NCBI GenBank assembly: GCA_963754385.1
Contig: CAVWGE010000001.1
Location: forward strand, 124,001-188,000
Direction of reading: 5' to 3'
Length of the DNA stretch: 64,000 bases
Source of the DNA: 9FT-COMBO-48-23 sp963754385
GTDB taxonomy: Bacteria; Chloroflexota; Dehalococcoidia; GIF9; UBA5629
The notes below the pieces were generated by a model that was not told the origin of the DNA, made no database searches, and saw only the letters and a list, made by a program, of their open reading frames with translations. Every line of letters begins with the position of its first letter. Position 1 is the first letter of the stretch. The translations under genes were made by a program, and so were the position numbers. Positions 51,326 to 60,913 of the stretch are shown here, piece by piece.

Positions 51326-52249
51326 TTAGGATATTGATTCCGTGATGTCAGTCGAAGGCTGCCGCTTGAGGTAGCATTGCCATCGGGCATTTACCCAGTC
51401 CTGCAATTGAGAGATTTGCTCTTGGGTAATGTTCTTGAACCTTCCTTGTTCAGCTAGATATTCTCTCACTGGCTTTAGATTACCCTTCCGGGCAAGGGAC
51501 CTGCTGGCAGAGGTGAGGTGAAAAACACCGTCTTGAATTTCGTAAAGCACAAACAGTCCAGTTTCTACTGCCAGCTGGCCGATTTTGACGGTATCGCTGT
51601 AGGGGAATTGCCATCCGGGAGGGCAGGGTGCAAAAACATGAATAAACCTGGTGCCTTTTATCCCCTTTGCTTTCCTGACTTTTTCGTAAAGGTCTAGAGG
51701 GTAAGAAGCGTTGGCAGTGGCGATATACGGCAGGCAATGAGCTTCCATTATGGCGGCTATGTCCTTTGGATTCTGTCGCTTGCCCAGGACAGGCGTGGTG
51801 CCTGTGATAGCACCCAGAGGTGTTGAGCCTGAGCGCTGATTGCCGGTGTTCATATAGCCTTCGTTGTCATAGCAGATGTAGATGAAATCCTCCTGTCTTT
51901 CTGCAGCCCCGCTCAACGATTGGATTCCTATGTCATGTGTGCCGCCATCACCGGCCATCGCCAGCACGGTCAATCCCTTTCTGCCCGTAGCCCTGAGTCC
52001 GGCAACCAGTCCGGTTGCCGATGCTCCGGTGGAGGCAAACGGCGTATTCACGCAGGGGACATTAACCGCTGTTATCGGGTACATGCCGTGCAATACGGTA
52101 AGGCAGCTAGCTGGCACCGTGACAATGACCTGTCCATCTAATGCTTTTAGAATATGACGATAGGCAATAGATAAGGCACAGCCCAGACATGTCCTGTTGC
52201 CGGGCAGTACATATTCTGTTTCGGTTAGGTTGACGGCATTAACTTTCAA
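51326..52249 (-). CDS. porB: 2-oxoacid:ferredoxin oxidoreductase subunit beta (PorB type)
   Basis: 307 residues; the thiamine-diphosphate subunit. CLGCALSIAYRHILKAL has Fe-S Cys, AMAGDGGTHDIGIQSLSGA and CYDNEGYMNTGNQRSG form the TPP/Mg2+ motif, and ASCLTVLHGMYP and HVFAPCPPGW are typical of pyruvate-type enzymes. With porA, porC and porD it oxidises a 2-oxoacid (probably pyruvate) to acyl-CoA and reduces ferredoxin. Confidence 0.93.
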   Translation of the reverse strand: MKVNAVNLTETEYVLPGNRTCLGCALSIAYRHILKALDGQVIVTVPASCLTVLHGMYPITAVNVPCVNTPFASTGASATGLVAGLRATGRKGLTVLAMAGDGGTHDIGIQSLSGAAERQEDFIYICYDNEGYMNTGNQRSGSTPLGAITGTTPVLGKRQNPKDIAAIMEAHCLPYIATANASYPLDLYEKVRKAKGIKGTRFIHVFAPCPPGWQFPYSDTVKIGQLAVETGLFVLYEIQDGVFHLTSASRSLARKGNLKPVREYLAEQGRFKNITQEQISQLQDWVNARWQCYLKRQPSTDITESIS

Positions 52250-52262
52250 AATGAAACGCCTT

Positions 52263-53558
52263 TCAGATGTAACATATCCATTCAGGATATTCGATGTTTA
52301 AAGCGCCTGTTTTTAGTGAAGCTAGCGATTGCCTAACTGCATCTGCCAGTTCTCTGGCCTTGACGTCACGTCCGCCCAATCCGACGATGAAGTTTCGTAT
52401 GGCTGCGTTTACCTGACTGCCGTAAAGAGCTGACTTGATTTCTGAGCAGGTAGCTCCCTCAGAGCCATAGCTGATATTTTTATCAAAAACCACAATCAGG
52501 CGGGCTTTTTCGAGTGCCTTTGCCAAAGCGTCTTTAGGAAATGGTCTGAATACTCTCAAGCCCAGGACACCGACCTTAAGGCCATCCTCCCGAAGCATGC
52601 CCACAGCCACTTTTGCTTCCATAGCCAGGCTGCCCATGGCAACAATGACTACGTTAGCATCGTCCAGGTTATCTTCCCAGAACATTTTGGCGTAGTTCCT
52701 GCCGAATAGTTCGCCGAATTCCTGTCCTACCTTCATTATTGTTTCTGCGGAGTTTTGCAAAGCTTCCTGGAGGAGGTATCTCAGCTCCATATATCCATGG
52801 CAGAGAACGCCCTCAGCATTAACTCTGGGGTCAGCAAGCGTTACAAGGTTATAGTTTTTGGGATTGGCTGGGTCAAGTATGGTGTGCGGTTTATATGGAG
52901 GCAAAAATCTGTCCACATCTTCTTGTGATGGTATGTCCACCGGCATTTCAGTGTGAGATAGGACATAACCGTCGAAACAGACCATAACAGGCACGTACAC
53001 TGTTTCCGCGATTTTATAAGCCTGGATAATTGAATCCAGAATTTCCTGGTTGTTTCTGGCATATATCTGTATCCAGCCGGTGTCACGCTGGGATATAGAG
53101 TCCTGTTGGTCGTTGAGTACATTCCAAGGTGCTCCGATGGCGCGGTTAACGCAGGCAAGTATCACCGGGAGACGTGCTCCAGCTGCCCAATGCAGCATCT
53201 CGTGCATGTAGGCTAGACCATGGGCGCTTGTGGCAGTGAAAGTTCTGGCTCCTACCATGGAGGCTGAAGTACATACGGCCATGGCACTATGTTCACTCTC
53301 GACGGCTACGTATTCAGCCTTGAGGTTGCCTCTCTCCACAAATTCAGAAAGTGCCTCGGTAAGCGGTGTCTGTGGAGTGATTGGGTAGGCGGCAATGACC
53401 TGGACACGGCTGAGTTTGGCCCCCTCGGCCGCAGCTTGATTACCGTCAAGCAATCGGATATTGGCTTTGTTAGCTTTCTTTTTCAAAGAAACACTGCCTC
53501 TTCTTGTTTTTGCCAGAGCCTTTTTTGCTACGCCATGGTTATAGCTTCCGCCGGGCAT
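52263..53558 (-). CDS. porA: 2-oxoacid:ferredoxin oxidoreductase subunit alpha (PorA type)
   Basis: About 430 residues. The core begins IRLLDGNQAAAEGAKLSRVQ and AAYPITPQTPLTEAL and includes ESEHSAMAVCTSASMVGART, PVILACVNRAIGAPWN and QRDTGWIQIYA. The C-terminal CoA/TPP region ends IVGLGGRDV. The start is uncertain: ATG 53558 or 53579 overlap porD, and a TTG at 53486 closer to the conserved core is also possible. Confidence 0.92.
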   Translation of the reverse strand: MPGGSYNHGVAKKALAKTRRGSVSLKKKANKANIRLLDGNQAAAEGAKLSRVQVIAAYPITPQTPLTEALSEFVERGNLKAEYVAVESEHSAMAVCTSASMVGARTFTATSAHGLAYMHEMLHWAAGARLPVILACVNRAIGAPWNVLNDQQDSISQRDTGWIQIYARNNQEILDSIIQAYKIAETVYVPVMVCFDGYVLSHTEMPVDIPSQEDVDRFLPPYKPHTILDPANPKNYNLVTLADPRVNAEGVLCHGYMELRYLLQEALQNSAETIMKVGQEFGELFGRNYAKMFWEDNLDDANVVIVAMGSLAMEAKVAVGMLREDGLKVGVLGLRVFRPFPKDALAKALEKARLIVVFDKNISYGSEGATCSEIKSALYGSQVNAAIRNFIVGLGGRDVKARELADAVRQSLASLKTGALNIEYPEWICYI

Positions 53559-53803
53559 ACCTGCATGCATATTCCGCATCCTTTACAGTATTCCAAGTTT
53601 ATCTGGATGGGTATGGTTTTTTTGATGACAGCTTCTGGACAATACAGCCAGCACAGGAAACATGATGGCTTCTTTTGTTTAGATGGGATACATTTGTTAT
53701 GATGTATCATCGGCGTTAGGCTGCGCCACTCACCTGTCTTACCGGCTTCGCCAATAGATGGCGATGACTCATCGCAGATATGCTTGCAATCCCTGGTTCC
53801 CAT
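53528..53803 (-). CDS. porD: 2-oxoacid:ferredoxin oxidoreductase subunit delta (ferredoxin type)
   Basis: 91 residues; 2[4Fe-4S] ferredoxin-like subunit. The first motif is spaced as CFLCWLYCPEAVI with a preceding Cys (HNKCIPS), the second CKGCGICMQVCPAEAI is classical. It links the TPP site to external ferredoxin. Overlaps porA and is 9 bp after porC. Confidence 0.92.
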   Translation of the reverse strand: MGTRDCKHICDESSPSIGEAGKTGEWRSLTPMIHHNKCIPSKQKKPSCFLCWLYCPEAVIKKTIPIQINLEYCKGCGICMQVCPAEAITMA

Positions 53804-53812
53804 AGCCCTGTG

Positions 53813-54391
53813 TTATCTTGTTCTCTGCAGTTTGGTTATCTCGTAAGTCTTCTCAATGGCAGCGAGGTTAATGTCTATAGCGTTATTAGTGAATCTTTTC
53901 CTGATTACCTTTTCAATGCTGGGCATATCCACCATTTGTGTAACACGGGCAAAAGCGCCTAACATAGCAGTGTTCACCATTGGGAGTCCGCCGACCATCA
54001 GCTCCAGTTCCCGGCAGACTTTAGTGGCATCGGCAGTGGCGATGTTAAGATTGCCTTTGATGTTGAGTTCCTCGGGATGTTGCCATGAATTCACCACCAG
54101 CCATCCTCCGCTGCTTAAGCCTCTGGTTACCTCCTGGTATGCCAATAAGGTGTGATCCAGAACCACTATCACATCTGGTTTTTCCACCTGAGATAGGACC
54201 ACAACTGGTTCTGGGGAAATCCTGGTTAGAGCACATACTGGAACGCCTCTTCTTTCAGCGCCGAATGAAGATGCCGCGGTTACCCCTTGGTATCCTTTAA
54301 GATAGGCCGCCTGTGCTATTATCTTGGCGGCTGTTACAGCTCCCTGTCCACCCCGCCCATGCCATCTAATCTCATATAGCTTTGTGGTCAC
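53813..54391 (-). CDS. porC: 2-oxoacid:ferredoxin oxidoreductase subunit gamma (PorC type)
   Basis: 192 residues. EIRWHGRGGQGAVTAAKIIA is the diagnostic start, with SFGAERRGVPVCALTR in the middle and GGLPMVNTAMLGAFAR near the end. First gene of the porCDAB operon, the normal order for four-subunit enzymes. Confidence 0.94.
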   Translation of the reverse strand: MTTKLYEIRWHGRGGQGAVTAAKIIAQAAYLKGYQGVTAASSFGAERRGVPVCALTRISPEPVVVLSQVEKPDVIVVLDHTLLAYQEVTRGLSSGGWLVVNSWQHPEELNIKGNLNIATADATKVCRELELMVGGLPMVNTAMLGAFARVTQMVDMPSIEKVIRKRFTNNAIDINLAAIEKTYEITKLQRTR

Positions 54392-54586
54392 GGAGAATTT
54401 CTTTGGCCTTCCTTATTTGTCTTTTTTAGAGCGCACAAGCATATATGGTAGCTCTCACCACTTGTGTGTGTCAAACGAGTGTGTTCTCTGCCAGCTTATT
54501 GATATCATTGAGCTGTTGGCTGTCTCGGTAAAACATGAAGTTTTTGTGGTACAAGCCTGACCGAGGTCATGTTTCTGTATTGATTA

Positions 54587-55351
54587 TTAGGAATCTAACT
54601 CATCTTCATCGGCGGTGAATTTGGCTGCCTCTTCTTTACTGGGGCATATTTCCAGGAAATCGCAGTTCCAGCAGTAGATGTTTGGAGTGGCTGGGTATTC
54701 TCTTTCTGTGCATATCTTATCAACCATGTTGATTACATAGGAAGTGGCTTGTGCTAAATCTGCAGCGGTCAGCTCAATAGTTTGGAATTTGCCAGCTTCT
54801 AGGTAAAGATAGGAAGCTTTTCTGGGCGGCAAGTCCTGTTTCTTGGAAAGAATAAGGGCGTAGATGTGGAGTTGAAGCTGGTTTATTTCGGCTGGCATCT
54901 TGCCGGTCTTATAATCAATGATGTGCAGGCTGCCATCGGCTTCTTTATCCACTCGGTCTATTCTTCCTTTTAACAGTATGTTATCTGTAAGTTCAGCACG
55001 GTGATTATTTTCTATCATAAATGGCATAACCGATATATCCTGATTCTGGACAAACCAACGCAGCTGGCTGAGGGCTTTTTCACCCCATCTTTTCTCATCC
55101 TGCCTGCTATCGAATCCTTTGCGGTTGCGTCGCCATTTTTCTCGCAGCAAGTTCTCGAGCCTTGGCAGGTTCCGCTCACTAACTGGGACTACGGAGAGGA
55201 AATCTTTTAGCGTGGCGTGTACATGATCGCCCATGGTGAAGTAGGGTCGTGATTTTCTGTAAATGTCCCCGAGACGGTCGACATACTGAAATTTATACTG
55301 TCTCGGGCACTGCTGAAACATATTCAGGCTGAATGGTGAAGCTTCAAACAT
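54587..55351 (-). CDS. PD-(D/E)XK nuclease family protein (RecB/Cas4-like, Fe-S type)
   Basis: About 254 residues from ATG 55351 (MFEASPFSLNMFQQCPRQYK); the frame is open further upstream but would cross the divergent ffh start. Nuclease core: GRIDRVDKEADGSLHIIDYKTGK with the Asp and DYK catalytic residues, then QLQLHIYALIL. One Cys near the N-terminus (QQCPRQYKF) and three at the C-terminus (YCWNCDFLEICPS) match the 4Fe-4S pattern of Cas4/AddB-like nucleases. No CRISPR array is in the window, so general repair is likelier than Cas4. Confidence 0.82.
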   Translation of the reverse strand: MFEASPFSLNMFQQCPRQYKFQYVDRLGDIYRKSRPYFTMGDHVHATLKDFLSVVPVSERNLPRLENLLREKWRRNRKGFDSRQDEKRWGEKALSQLRWFVQNQDISVMPFMIENNHRAELTDNILLKGRIDRVDKEADGSLHIIDYKTGKMPAEINQLQLHIYALILSKKQDLPPRKASYLYLEAGKFQTIELTAADLAQATSYVINMVDKICTEREYPATPNIYCWNCDFLEICPSKEEAAKFTADEDELDS

Positions 55352-55452
55352 TCTTAAATCATATTGAAGTAAACTTGCAGTTTCAGATGCCGATTCTATT
55401 TTATCACAATTGACTGCAAGAACAGGCATAGGTAGAATGCTATGGATGATTG

Positions 55453-56784
55453 ATGTTTGAAATTCTGACACAGAAACTGAGCAAAATATTTAGTAGCCTT
55501 GGCAGCAAGGGTAGGCTCAACGAAAAAGATATTGATGAGGCTCTGCGGCAGATACGCTTGGCTCTTCTGGAAGCCGATGTTAATTTCAAGGTGGTGAAGA
55601 GTTTTCTTGCTGGTGTAAGAGAGAGGGCTTTGACCGCACAGGTATTGGAAAGTCTCACTCCGGCTCAGCAAATCATAAAAATTGTCAATGAAGAACTCGT
55701 CAATATCTTGGGTAAGGAGCGTAATCATCTTATAGCGGCTAACCGGTCACCTTCGATTGCAATGCTTGTCGGTTTGCAGGGCTCGGGGAAGACTACCACG
55801 GCAGCTAAGCTGGCTTTACACCTTAAAAACACTGGACAGCGTCCTTTGCTAGTGGCTGCTGATACCCGTCGACCGGCAGCCATTGACCAGTTGGTGATGC
55901 TGGGTAAAAGCTTGGATATACCAGTCTTGGGTGGGGATGCTAGGGTGGCACCGTTAGTCATCTGTCGCCAAGCTTTAAAGCAAGCCCAAGAAATGGCGGC
56001 TACTTGGGTGATTATTGATACTCAAGGGCGTCTTCATGTTGACGAGGCAATGATGAAAGAACTGACGCAACTGAAAGCTGCAATTCGCCCTTCGGAGGTG
56101 TTATTGATAGTCGATGCTATGACAGGTCAGGATGCGGTGAACACAGCTGAGGAGTTTAAGAAGCATGTTGGGTTGACCGGACTTATTTTGACTAAGATGG
56201 ATGGAGATGCCCGGGGGGGCGCCGCCCTTTCAATCAAATTCGCCACCGGAGTGCCGGTAAAGTTCATCGGCTCGGGCGAAAAGGTTAGCGCTCTTGAACC
56301 TTTTTACCCAGACCGCTTGGCATCCCGCATTTTAGGTATGGGAGATGTACTTACTCTCATTGAGAGAGCAGAGAAGGCATTTGGCGGGCAGCATGCCAAG
56401 CAGCTAGAGAAAAAGATGCGCACTGCAGAGTTTAATCTCGGGGACTTTTTGTGGCAGTTGCGTCAGCTTAAGAAAATGGGGTCGCTGACTCAATTAGCTG
56501 AATTGGTACCAGGTCTTTCTAAATTTGCCTCCAACATTCCTCAAGAGGGTGAGGAAAGCCAGATGCGAAAAATTGAAGCTATTATCCTATCCATGACTCC
56601 AGATGAAAGACATAACCCAGCTATTGTTAATGGGAGCCGGAGGCGACGTATTGCACAGGGGAGTGGAACAACAACCAGGGACATCAACCAATTGCTCAAC
56701 CAATTCTACCAGATGCAAAAATTGGCTAAAATGGCAGCGCAAGGAAGACTGCCTAAAAACTTGATGGGTATTCTGGGGCGGTGA
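55453..56784 (+). CDS. ffh: signal recognition particle GTPase
   Basis: 443 residues from ATG 55453. N domain (LTQKLSKIFSSLGSKGRL), GTPase with G1 GLQGSGKTTTAAKL (about 107), ADTRRPAAIDQL, IIDTQGRLHVDEAMM, LTKMDGDARGGAAL, GSGEKVSALEPF; then the Met-rich M domain (MGSLTQLAELVPGLSKF to MGILGR). G3 is DTQGR rather than the usual DTAGR. Complete. Isolated plus-strand gene between leftward operons. Confidence 0.96.
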   Translation: MFEILTQKLSKIFSSLGSKGRLNEKDIDEALRQIRLALLEADVNFKVVKSFLAGVRERALTAQVLESLTPAQQIIKIVNEELVNILGKERNHLIAANRSPSIAMLVGLQGSGKTTTAAKLALHLKNTGQRPLLVAADTRRPAAIDQLVMLGKSLDIPVLGGDARVAPLVICRQALKQAQEMAATWVIIDTQGRLHVDEAMMKELTQLKAAIRPSEVLLIVDAMTGQDAVNTAEEFKKHVGLTGLILTKMDGDARGGAALSIKFATGVPVKFIGSGEKVSALEPFYPDRLASRILGMGDVLTLIERAEKAFGGQHAKQLEKKMRTAEFNLGDFLWQLRQLKKMGSLTQLAELVPGLSKFASNIPQEGEESQMRKIEAIILSMTPDERHNPAIVNGSRRRRIAQGSGTTTRDINQLLNQFYQMQKLAKMAAQGRLPKNLMGILGR

Positions 56785-56791
56785 GGAATTT

Positions 56792-57397
56792 TTACTTTGC
56801 AGTCTCGGTAATTCCAGTAACAGTCATCTCGTGATTTTTGATTTCGACACTGGTTATATTCAGAGACACCTCAGGTAGTTGCAGGCTTGCTATGATATTC
56901 AGCAGTTGTTCAACTCTTTTATTTACAGATTTGGGTAAGGGTAATTTGCCCAAATTGAACTCATCTATTACTACTTTTGGTTTGCCTTCTATAATCTCCA
57001 CTTGTCCCATTAAGCCCGTTCTAGCATCAATTCCGGGAGTATCTACCACCGCATAAGTTAAGAAATAGCCGTCACCGAAGTTAATCCATACACGTTTCAA
57101 TGGTGACAGTTCGCCTTCGGATAGCATTTGAGCCAACTTGGAATTGATTTCGTTCTCGGTGATTACCAAACTTACCTCTTTGTTTTCCCCAGCGTTAACC
57201 GCGGCTTTGATTTGGTCTTTGAGCGCATCTAGTTTCTGGTCAAAACTTTGGACTGCTTCGAGGCTTCCCATCACTGGTATTACCTTCGCTTGGATTGGAG
57301 GCGAAAGCGAGTAAAGATAGTAGCCTATAATCAGGGCAGCGATGACCATAATCCCGATTACGCCAATGACCATAATTAATCCTTTAATCAGTCTCAT
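56792..57397 (-). CDS. membrane-anchored protein of unknown function
   Basis: 201 residues. One N-terminal membrane helix (about 7-32, VIGVIGIMVIAALIIGYYLY) without a cleavage or lipobox motif, then an extracytoplasmic domain of about 165 residues (EVSLVITENEINSKLAQML, VWINFGDGYFLTYAVVDTPG, LQLPEVSLNITSVEIK). Mixed alpha/beta character, no Cys. Tightly follows rpoD in the same direction (34 bp). I do not recognise the family. Confidence 0.65.
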   Translation of the reverse strand: MRLIKGLIMVIGVIGIMVIAALIIGYYLYSLSPPIQAKVIPVMGSLEAVQSFDQKLDALKDQIKAAVNAGENKEVSLVITENEINSKLAQMLSEGELSPLKRVWINFGDGYFLTYAVVDTPGIDARTGLMGQVEIIEGKPKVVIDEFNLGKLPLPKSVNKRVEQLLNIIASLQLPEVSLNITSVEIKNHEMTVTGITETAK

Positions 57398-57431
57398 CTA
57401 GTCCCTCCTAGCAACCAGATATTATGCTGGC

Positions 57432-59000
57432 TTATTCCAGATAGTCTTTAAGTTTTCGGCTTCGGCTCGGATGACGTAGTTTGCGGAGTGCTTTAGCCTC
57501 GATTTGGCGGATTCGCTCTCGAGTTACATTAAATTCCTTGCCTACCTCCTCTAAGGTTCGGGCTCGTCCGTCCTCCAAACCGAATCTGAGCAGTATAACC
57601 CTTCTCTCTCTATCAGTAAGTTCAGAGAGTATTCTGTTTAATTGCGCTTTAAGCAATTCTTGCGAAGCGACATCGGCTGGTGGCAAGGTGGCCCGGTCTT
57701 CAATGAAATCGCCGAGGTGACTGTCTTCCTCTTCGCCTATTGGCATCTCTAAAGATATCGGCATTTGAGATAACTTCAGGATTTCTCTTACTCTGTCTGA
57801 AGATATTGCCATGCCCTTGCCGATTTCCTCGTAACTTGGTTCACGCCCATATTCTTGAGATAAGCGGCGGTTGACTTTTAACAGTCTGTTGATAGTTTCT
57901 ACCATATGCACCGGGATACGAATGGTGCGGGCTTGGTCAGCTATGGCTCGGGTAATAGCTTGCCTAATCCACCAAGTAGCATAAGTGCTGAATTTGTATC
58001 CTTTCCTATATTCGAATTTCTCAACAGCACGGACTAGCCCGATATTGCCTTCCTGGATAAGGTCAAGGAGTGGCATACCGTGGCCTACATATTTTTTGGC
58101 GACGCTGACCACTAGGCGTAGGTTTGCTTCAGTGAGGTGTCTTTCTGATTTTCTTGCTGTTCTTTTCACTTTAGTGAAATGAGCTTTGAATTGCTGAGTA
58201 TGTGTGTGAAGCTGAGATAGGAACTTGGGCTTGACAGGCTCGGCAACCAGAGATTCTAATTGTCTCCAGGTAGTTTTTTCTCCTATGAGCTTGAGTAATT
58301 CTGCAGGTAGAAGTCGACTGTCTGTAGAAAAGTCTACAAGATTTCCTTCAACCTCAGGAGTGCTTTTACCAGTGTTTTTAGCAATGGCTTCCACTAGTTC
58401 TTGGTTAATCACTCTATCAATGGCCGATCGCAGCTTTGGGTCGTGAATTCTCTTGATAAAGCTGTCTGTAGCAGTTAGCTTAAGTCGTTTGGTAAGAATG
58501 TTAATCAGGGGTTGTGATGCGAGCAAATGACGGAGCAAATAGATTACTATATCAACTGTTGACGGATATTCACCATGTCGCTGAAAGTAAAGCTCTTCAA
58601 TCTTTTCCAGATATTTGGCCTCCTCGATTTTGCTGGCTAACACCTTCTCATCGTTAGCAGTGAGCAGCGAGACTTTGCCAATCTCGTGGAGATACATACG
58701 AACCGGGTCATCAATTGCTTCGTGCTCAACATGCTCTAGTTCAAGGCCAATCGGTGACTTATCCTCTTTCTCTTCTTTGCCTGCCGATTCGCTTTCAAGT
58801 TCAGCAGCCTCCTCGCCTTCCCATGGAAAAACGATTTGGGTAGTATCTTCTTCAGACTCATATTTTTCGAAAGGTTCCCAATTATTATCCGAGTGCATGA
58901 GCGATTCATCATCGATGCCAATAATATCCTCGGAGTCCAGTTTGTTTCTGCCTTTCCTAGGGAAATAGGACAGAAGCTTTTCATCGCTATTTGAAGTCAT
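57432..59000 (-). CDS. rpoD: primary sigma factor (sigma-70 family)
   Basis: 522 residues. Acidic N-terminus, region 1.2 (DDPVRMYLHEIGKVSLL), a non-conserved insert, region 2 (ANLRLVVSVAKKYVGHGMPL, GLVRAVEKFEYRKGYKF, TYATWWIRQAITRAIADQ), region 3 and region 4 (LEEVGKEFNVTRERIRQIEA) for -10 and -35 recognition. Length and region 1 argue for the housekeeping factor. Overlaps dnaG by 4 bp, the classical dnaG-rpoD order. Confidence 0.95.
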   Translation of the reverse strand: MTSNSDEKLLSYFPRKGRNKLDSEDIIGIDDESLMHSDNNWEPFEKYESEEDTTQIVFPWEGEEAAELESESAGKEEKEDKSPIGLELEHVEHEAIDDPVRMYLHEIGKVSLLTANDEKVLASKIEEAKYLEKIEELYFQRHGEYPSTVDIVIYLLRHLLASQPLINILTKRLKLTATDSFIKRIHDPKLRSAIDRVINQELVEAIAKNTGKSTPEVEGNLVDFSTDSRLLPAELLKLIGEKTTWRQLESLVAEPVKPKFLSQLHTHTQQFKAHFTKVKRTARKSERHLTEANLRLVVSVAKKYVGHGMPLLDLIQEGNIGLVRAVEKFEYRKGYKFSTYATWWIRQAITRAIADQARTIRIPVHMVETINRLLKVNRRLSQEYGREPSYEEIGKGMAISSDRVREILKLSQMPISLEMPIGEEEDSHLGDFIEDRATLPPADVASQELLKAQLNRILSELTDRERRVILLRFGLEDGRARTLEEVGKEFNVTRERIRQIEAKALRKLRHPSRSRKLKDYLE

Positions 59001-60859
59001 TGCCCATCACTCTTTGCTAACTGTCGGCGGTGGTCTTGCTTGATTCGGATCTCTTGAAGCTGCTTAGCGATTTCCAAGCTTTGCTCTTCTAACCTAGCTA
59101 ATTGTGCTGATGTTCCGCCTATCTCGGCTTCTATAGCCAAAAGTTCTTGTTTGTCAGCCCCTAGGTTCTTTAATTTTCTCTCTTGTAAGCGATTGATGCA
59201 CTGGGTCAGGTCTTCATAGCGTGCTGTCTCACTTTCTTTGAGGATTGGGGGTAACTCCTTAGCTAAAAGGCTTTCCAAATACTCTTGAAGAGCATTGTCG
59301 AGACTATCCCTAAGAGAGGCAAGGTCATCACATTGTTGCCATTTTGCAAACAGCTCTCGGTTTTCGGTATTCTCGAAATGGTCGGGCGATAGCCCTGTGC
59401 TTTCTGACTTAAGCTCCGGATACTGGAGCAATAGAGCTAAGCAATATTGCTCTGGGCTGAATGAAGTGATAGCAGGAACTACGGGTGTGAAAGCCTTCAC
59501 GTTTTTGGTGGTTCTTCGTTTTCGCTCGTCTGCTTTAAACTTCTTCAATTTGTCATGCAAGTCGTGCTCATCAATCTTCAATAACCGGGCAAGCCTTTCC
59601 ACATAGTGAGCTTGCCGTACTGAATCCTCCATCTGGGAAAGTAGTGGCAGAAGCTTCTCTACAGCTAAAGACTTATCTCTGGCACTTGCTAGATCAACTT
59701 TAGCAATTACATTTTCGATAATGAAGTCAATCATAGGTTTAGCGTCTATTATCAGCTTTTGCCACTGTGAAGCATCTTCTTTGATTATGTCGTCCGGGTC
59801 TTTATCTTGAGGTAAGACTAGAATCTTTACTTCTGCGTTGTGAGCATCCTCATATTTTACCCACCCATAAAACGATGGTGGTACTGGTAATATCTTATCG
59901 ATCATCTCACCGCTTCTTGAAATAGCTTCTTCTCCTGCGGTGTCTGCATCAAGGGCCAGTATTAAATTCTTAGTCAAGTTTTTGATAATAGATAGCTGTT
60001 TGTCAGTCATGGCTGTTCCCATGGAGGCAACTACGTTATAATACCCGTGCTGGTGAGCTGTTAGGACATCTATATAGCCCTCTACAATTACTGCCTGGTC
60101 TTTCTGACGAATGGCCGTTTTAGCCCGGTCAATCCCGTAGAGGCTGCTGCTCTTATCGAAAATTGGTGTTTGGGGGGAGTTAAGATACTTAGGCAGAGAA
60201 TCATCTAACGCTCTACCCCCAAAGCCCAGAATCTTACCCTGGATGTTCCGAATAGGAAACATTAAGCGGTTGCGAAATCTGTCGTAGCTGTTTTTGTCAT
60301 CCCGCTCTACTACCAGACCACTAGCTAACAGCTCTGCTTCCCCGTATTCTTTGTCCTTCAAATACTGCTTTATGGTATCCCACCCTTCTGGGGCGAACCC
60401 CAGTTGAAAATTCTTAATTGTCTCAGGTAGTAGCCCTCTTCGAGTCACATAGTTCCTTGCTATCTCGCCCACCGAGGTATTCAGCAACAGGTGGTGATAG
60501 TATTCGGCAGCGGCTTCGTTTACTTCGAATAACTTTTCCCTCTCTTTGTTTTGAATCTGCTTCTCTGGAGTTGTCAGGGCGGCCAATGAAATTCCTGCCT
60601 TGTTGGCTAAAAGATGCAGCGCTTGTGCGAAATCAACCCCCTCTTTCTTCATGGTGAAGGAGAAGATATCTCCGCCAGTACCGCAAGCTCCGAAACAGTG
60701 CCAGCTCTGTCTCTCGGGGAATACAAAAAATGAGGGGTTCTTTTCGCTGTGAAACGGACATAGAGCCCTATAATTTCGTCCCGATTTCTGTAATTTTGTA
60801 TATTCAGAGACAACTTGCACAATATCCAGTCTCTGTTTTACATCATCAATTACGCTCAT
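58997..60859 (-). CDS. dnaG: DNA primase
   Basis: 620 residues. N-terminal zinc ribbon (RALCPFHSEKNPSFFV, WHCFGACGTGG), primase core (YDRFRNRLMFPIRNIQGKILGFGGRALDD), Toprim (AVIVEGYIDVLTAHQHG, LALDADTAGEEA) and a C-terminal helicase-binding region. Makes RNA primers at the fork. Co-transcribed with rpoD and probably downstream of dgt. Confidence 0.96.
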   Translation of the reverse strand: MSVIDDVKQRLDIVQVVSEYTKLQKSGRNYRALCPFHSEKNPSFFVFPERQSWHCFGACGTGGDIFSFTMKKEGVDFAQALHLLANKAGISLAALTTPEKQIQNKEREKLFEVNEAAAEYYHHLLLNTSVGEIARNYVTRRGLLPETIKNFQLGFAPEGWDTIKQYLKDKEYGEAELLASGLVVERDDKNSYDRFRNRLMFPIRNIQGKILGFGGRALDDSLPKYLNSPQTPIFDKSSSLYGIDRAKTAIRQKDQAVIVEGYIDVLTAHQHGYYNVVASMGTAMTDKQLSIIKNLTKNLILALDADTAGEEAISRSGEMIDKILPVPPSFYGWVKYEDAHNAEVKILVLPQDKDPDDIIKEDASQWQKLIIDAKPMIDFIIENVIAKVDLASARDKSLAVEKLLPLLSQMEDSVRQAHYVERLARLLKIDEHDLHDKLKKFKADERKRRTTKNVKAFTPVVPAITSFSPEQYCLALLLQYPELKSESTGLSPDHFENTENRELFAKWQQCDDLASLRDSLDNALQEYLESLLAKELPPILKESETARYEDLTQCINRLQERKLKNLGADKQELLAIEAEIGGTSAQLARLEEQSLEIAKQLQEIRIKQDHRRQLAKSDGQ

Positions 60860-60913
60860 TTCAGAAACTCATTCGCTTGTTTCAAAACTATGATTACAGG
60901 TGGCATCTTCTTT

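Noticed and set aside
54587..55351. CRISPR-associated Cas4
   Set aside because: The nuclease has the Cas4-like Fe-S pattern, but no repeat-spacer array and no other cas gene is seen in the window.
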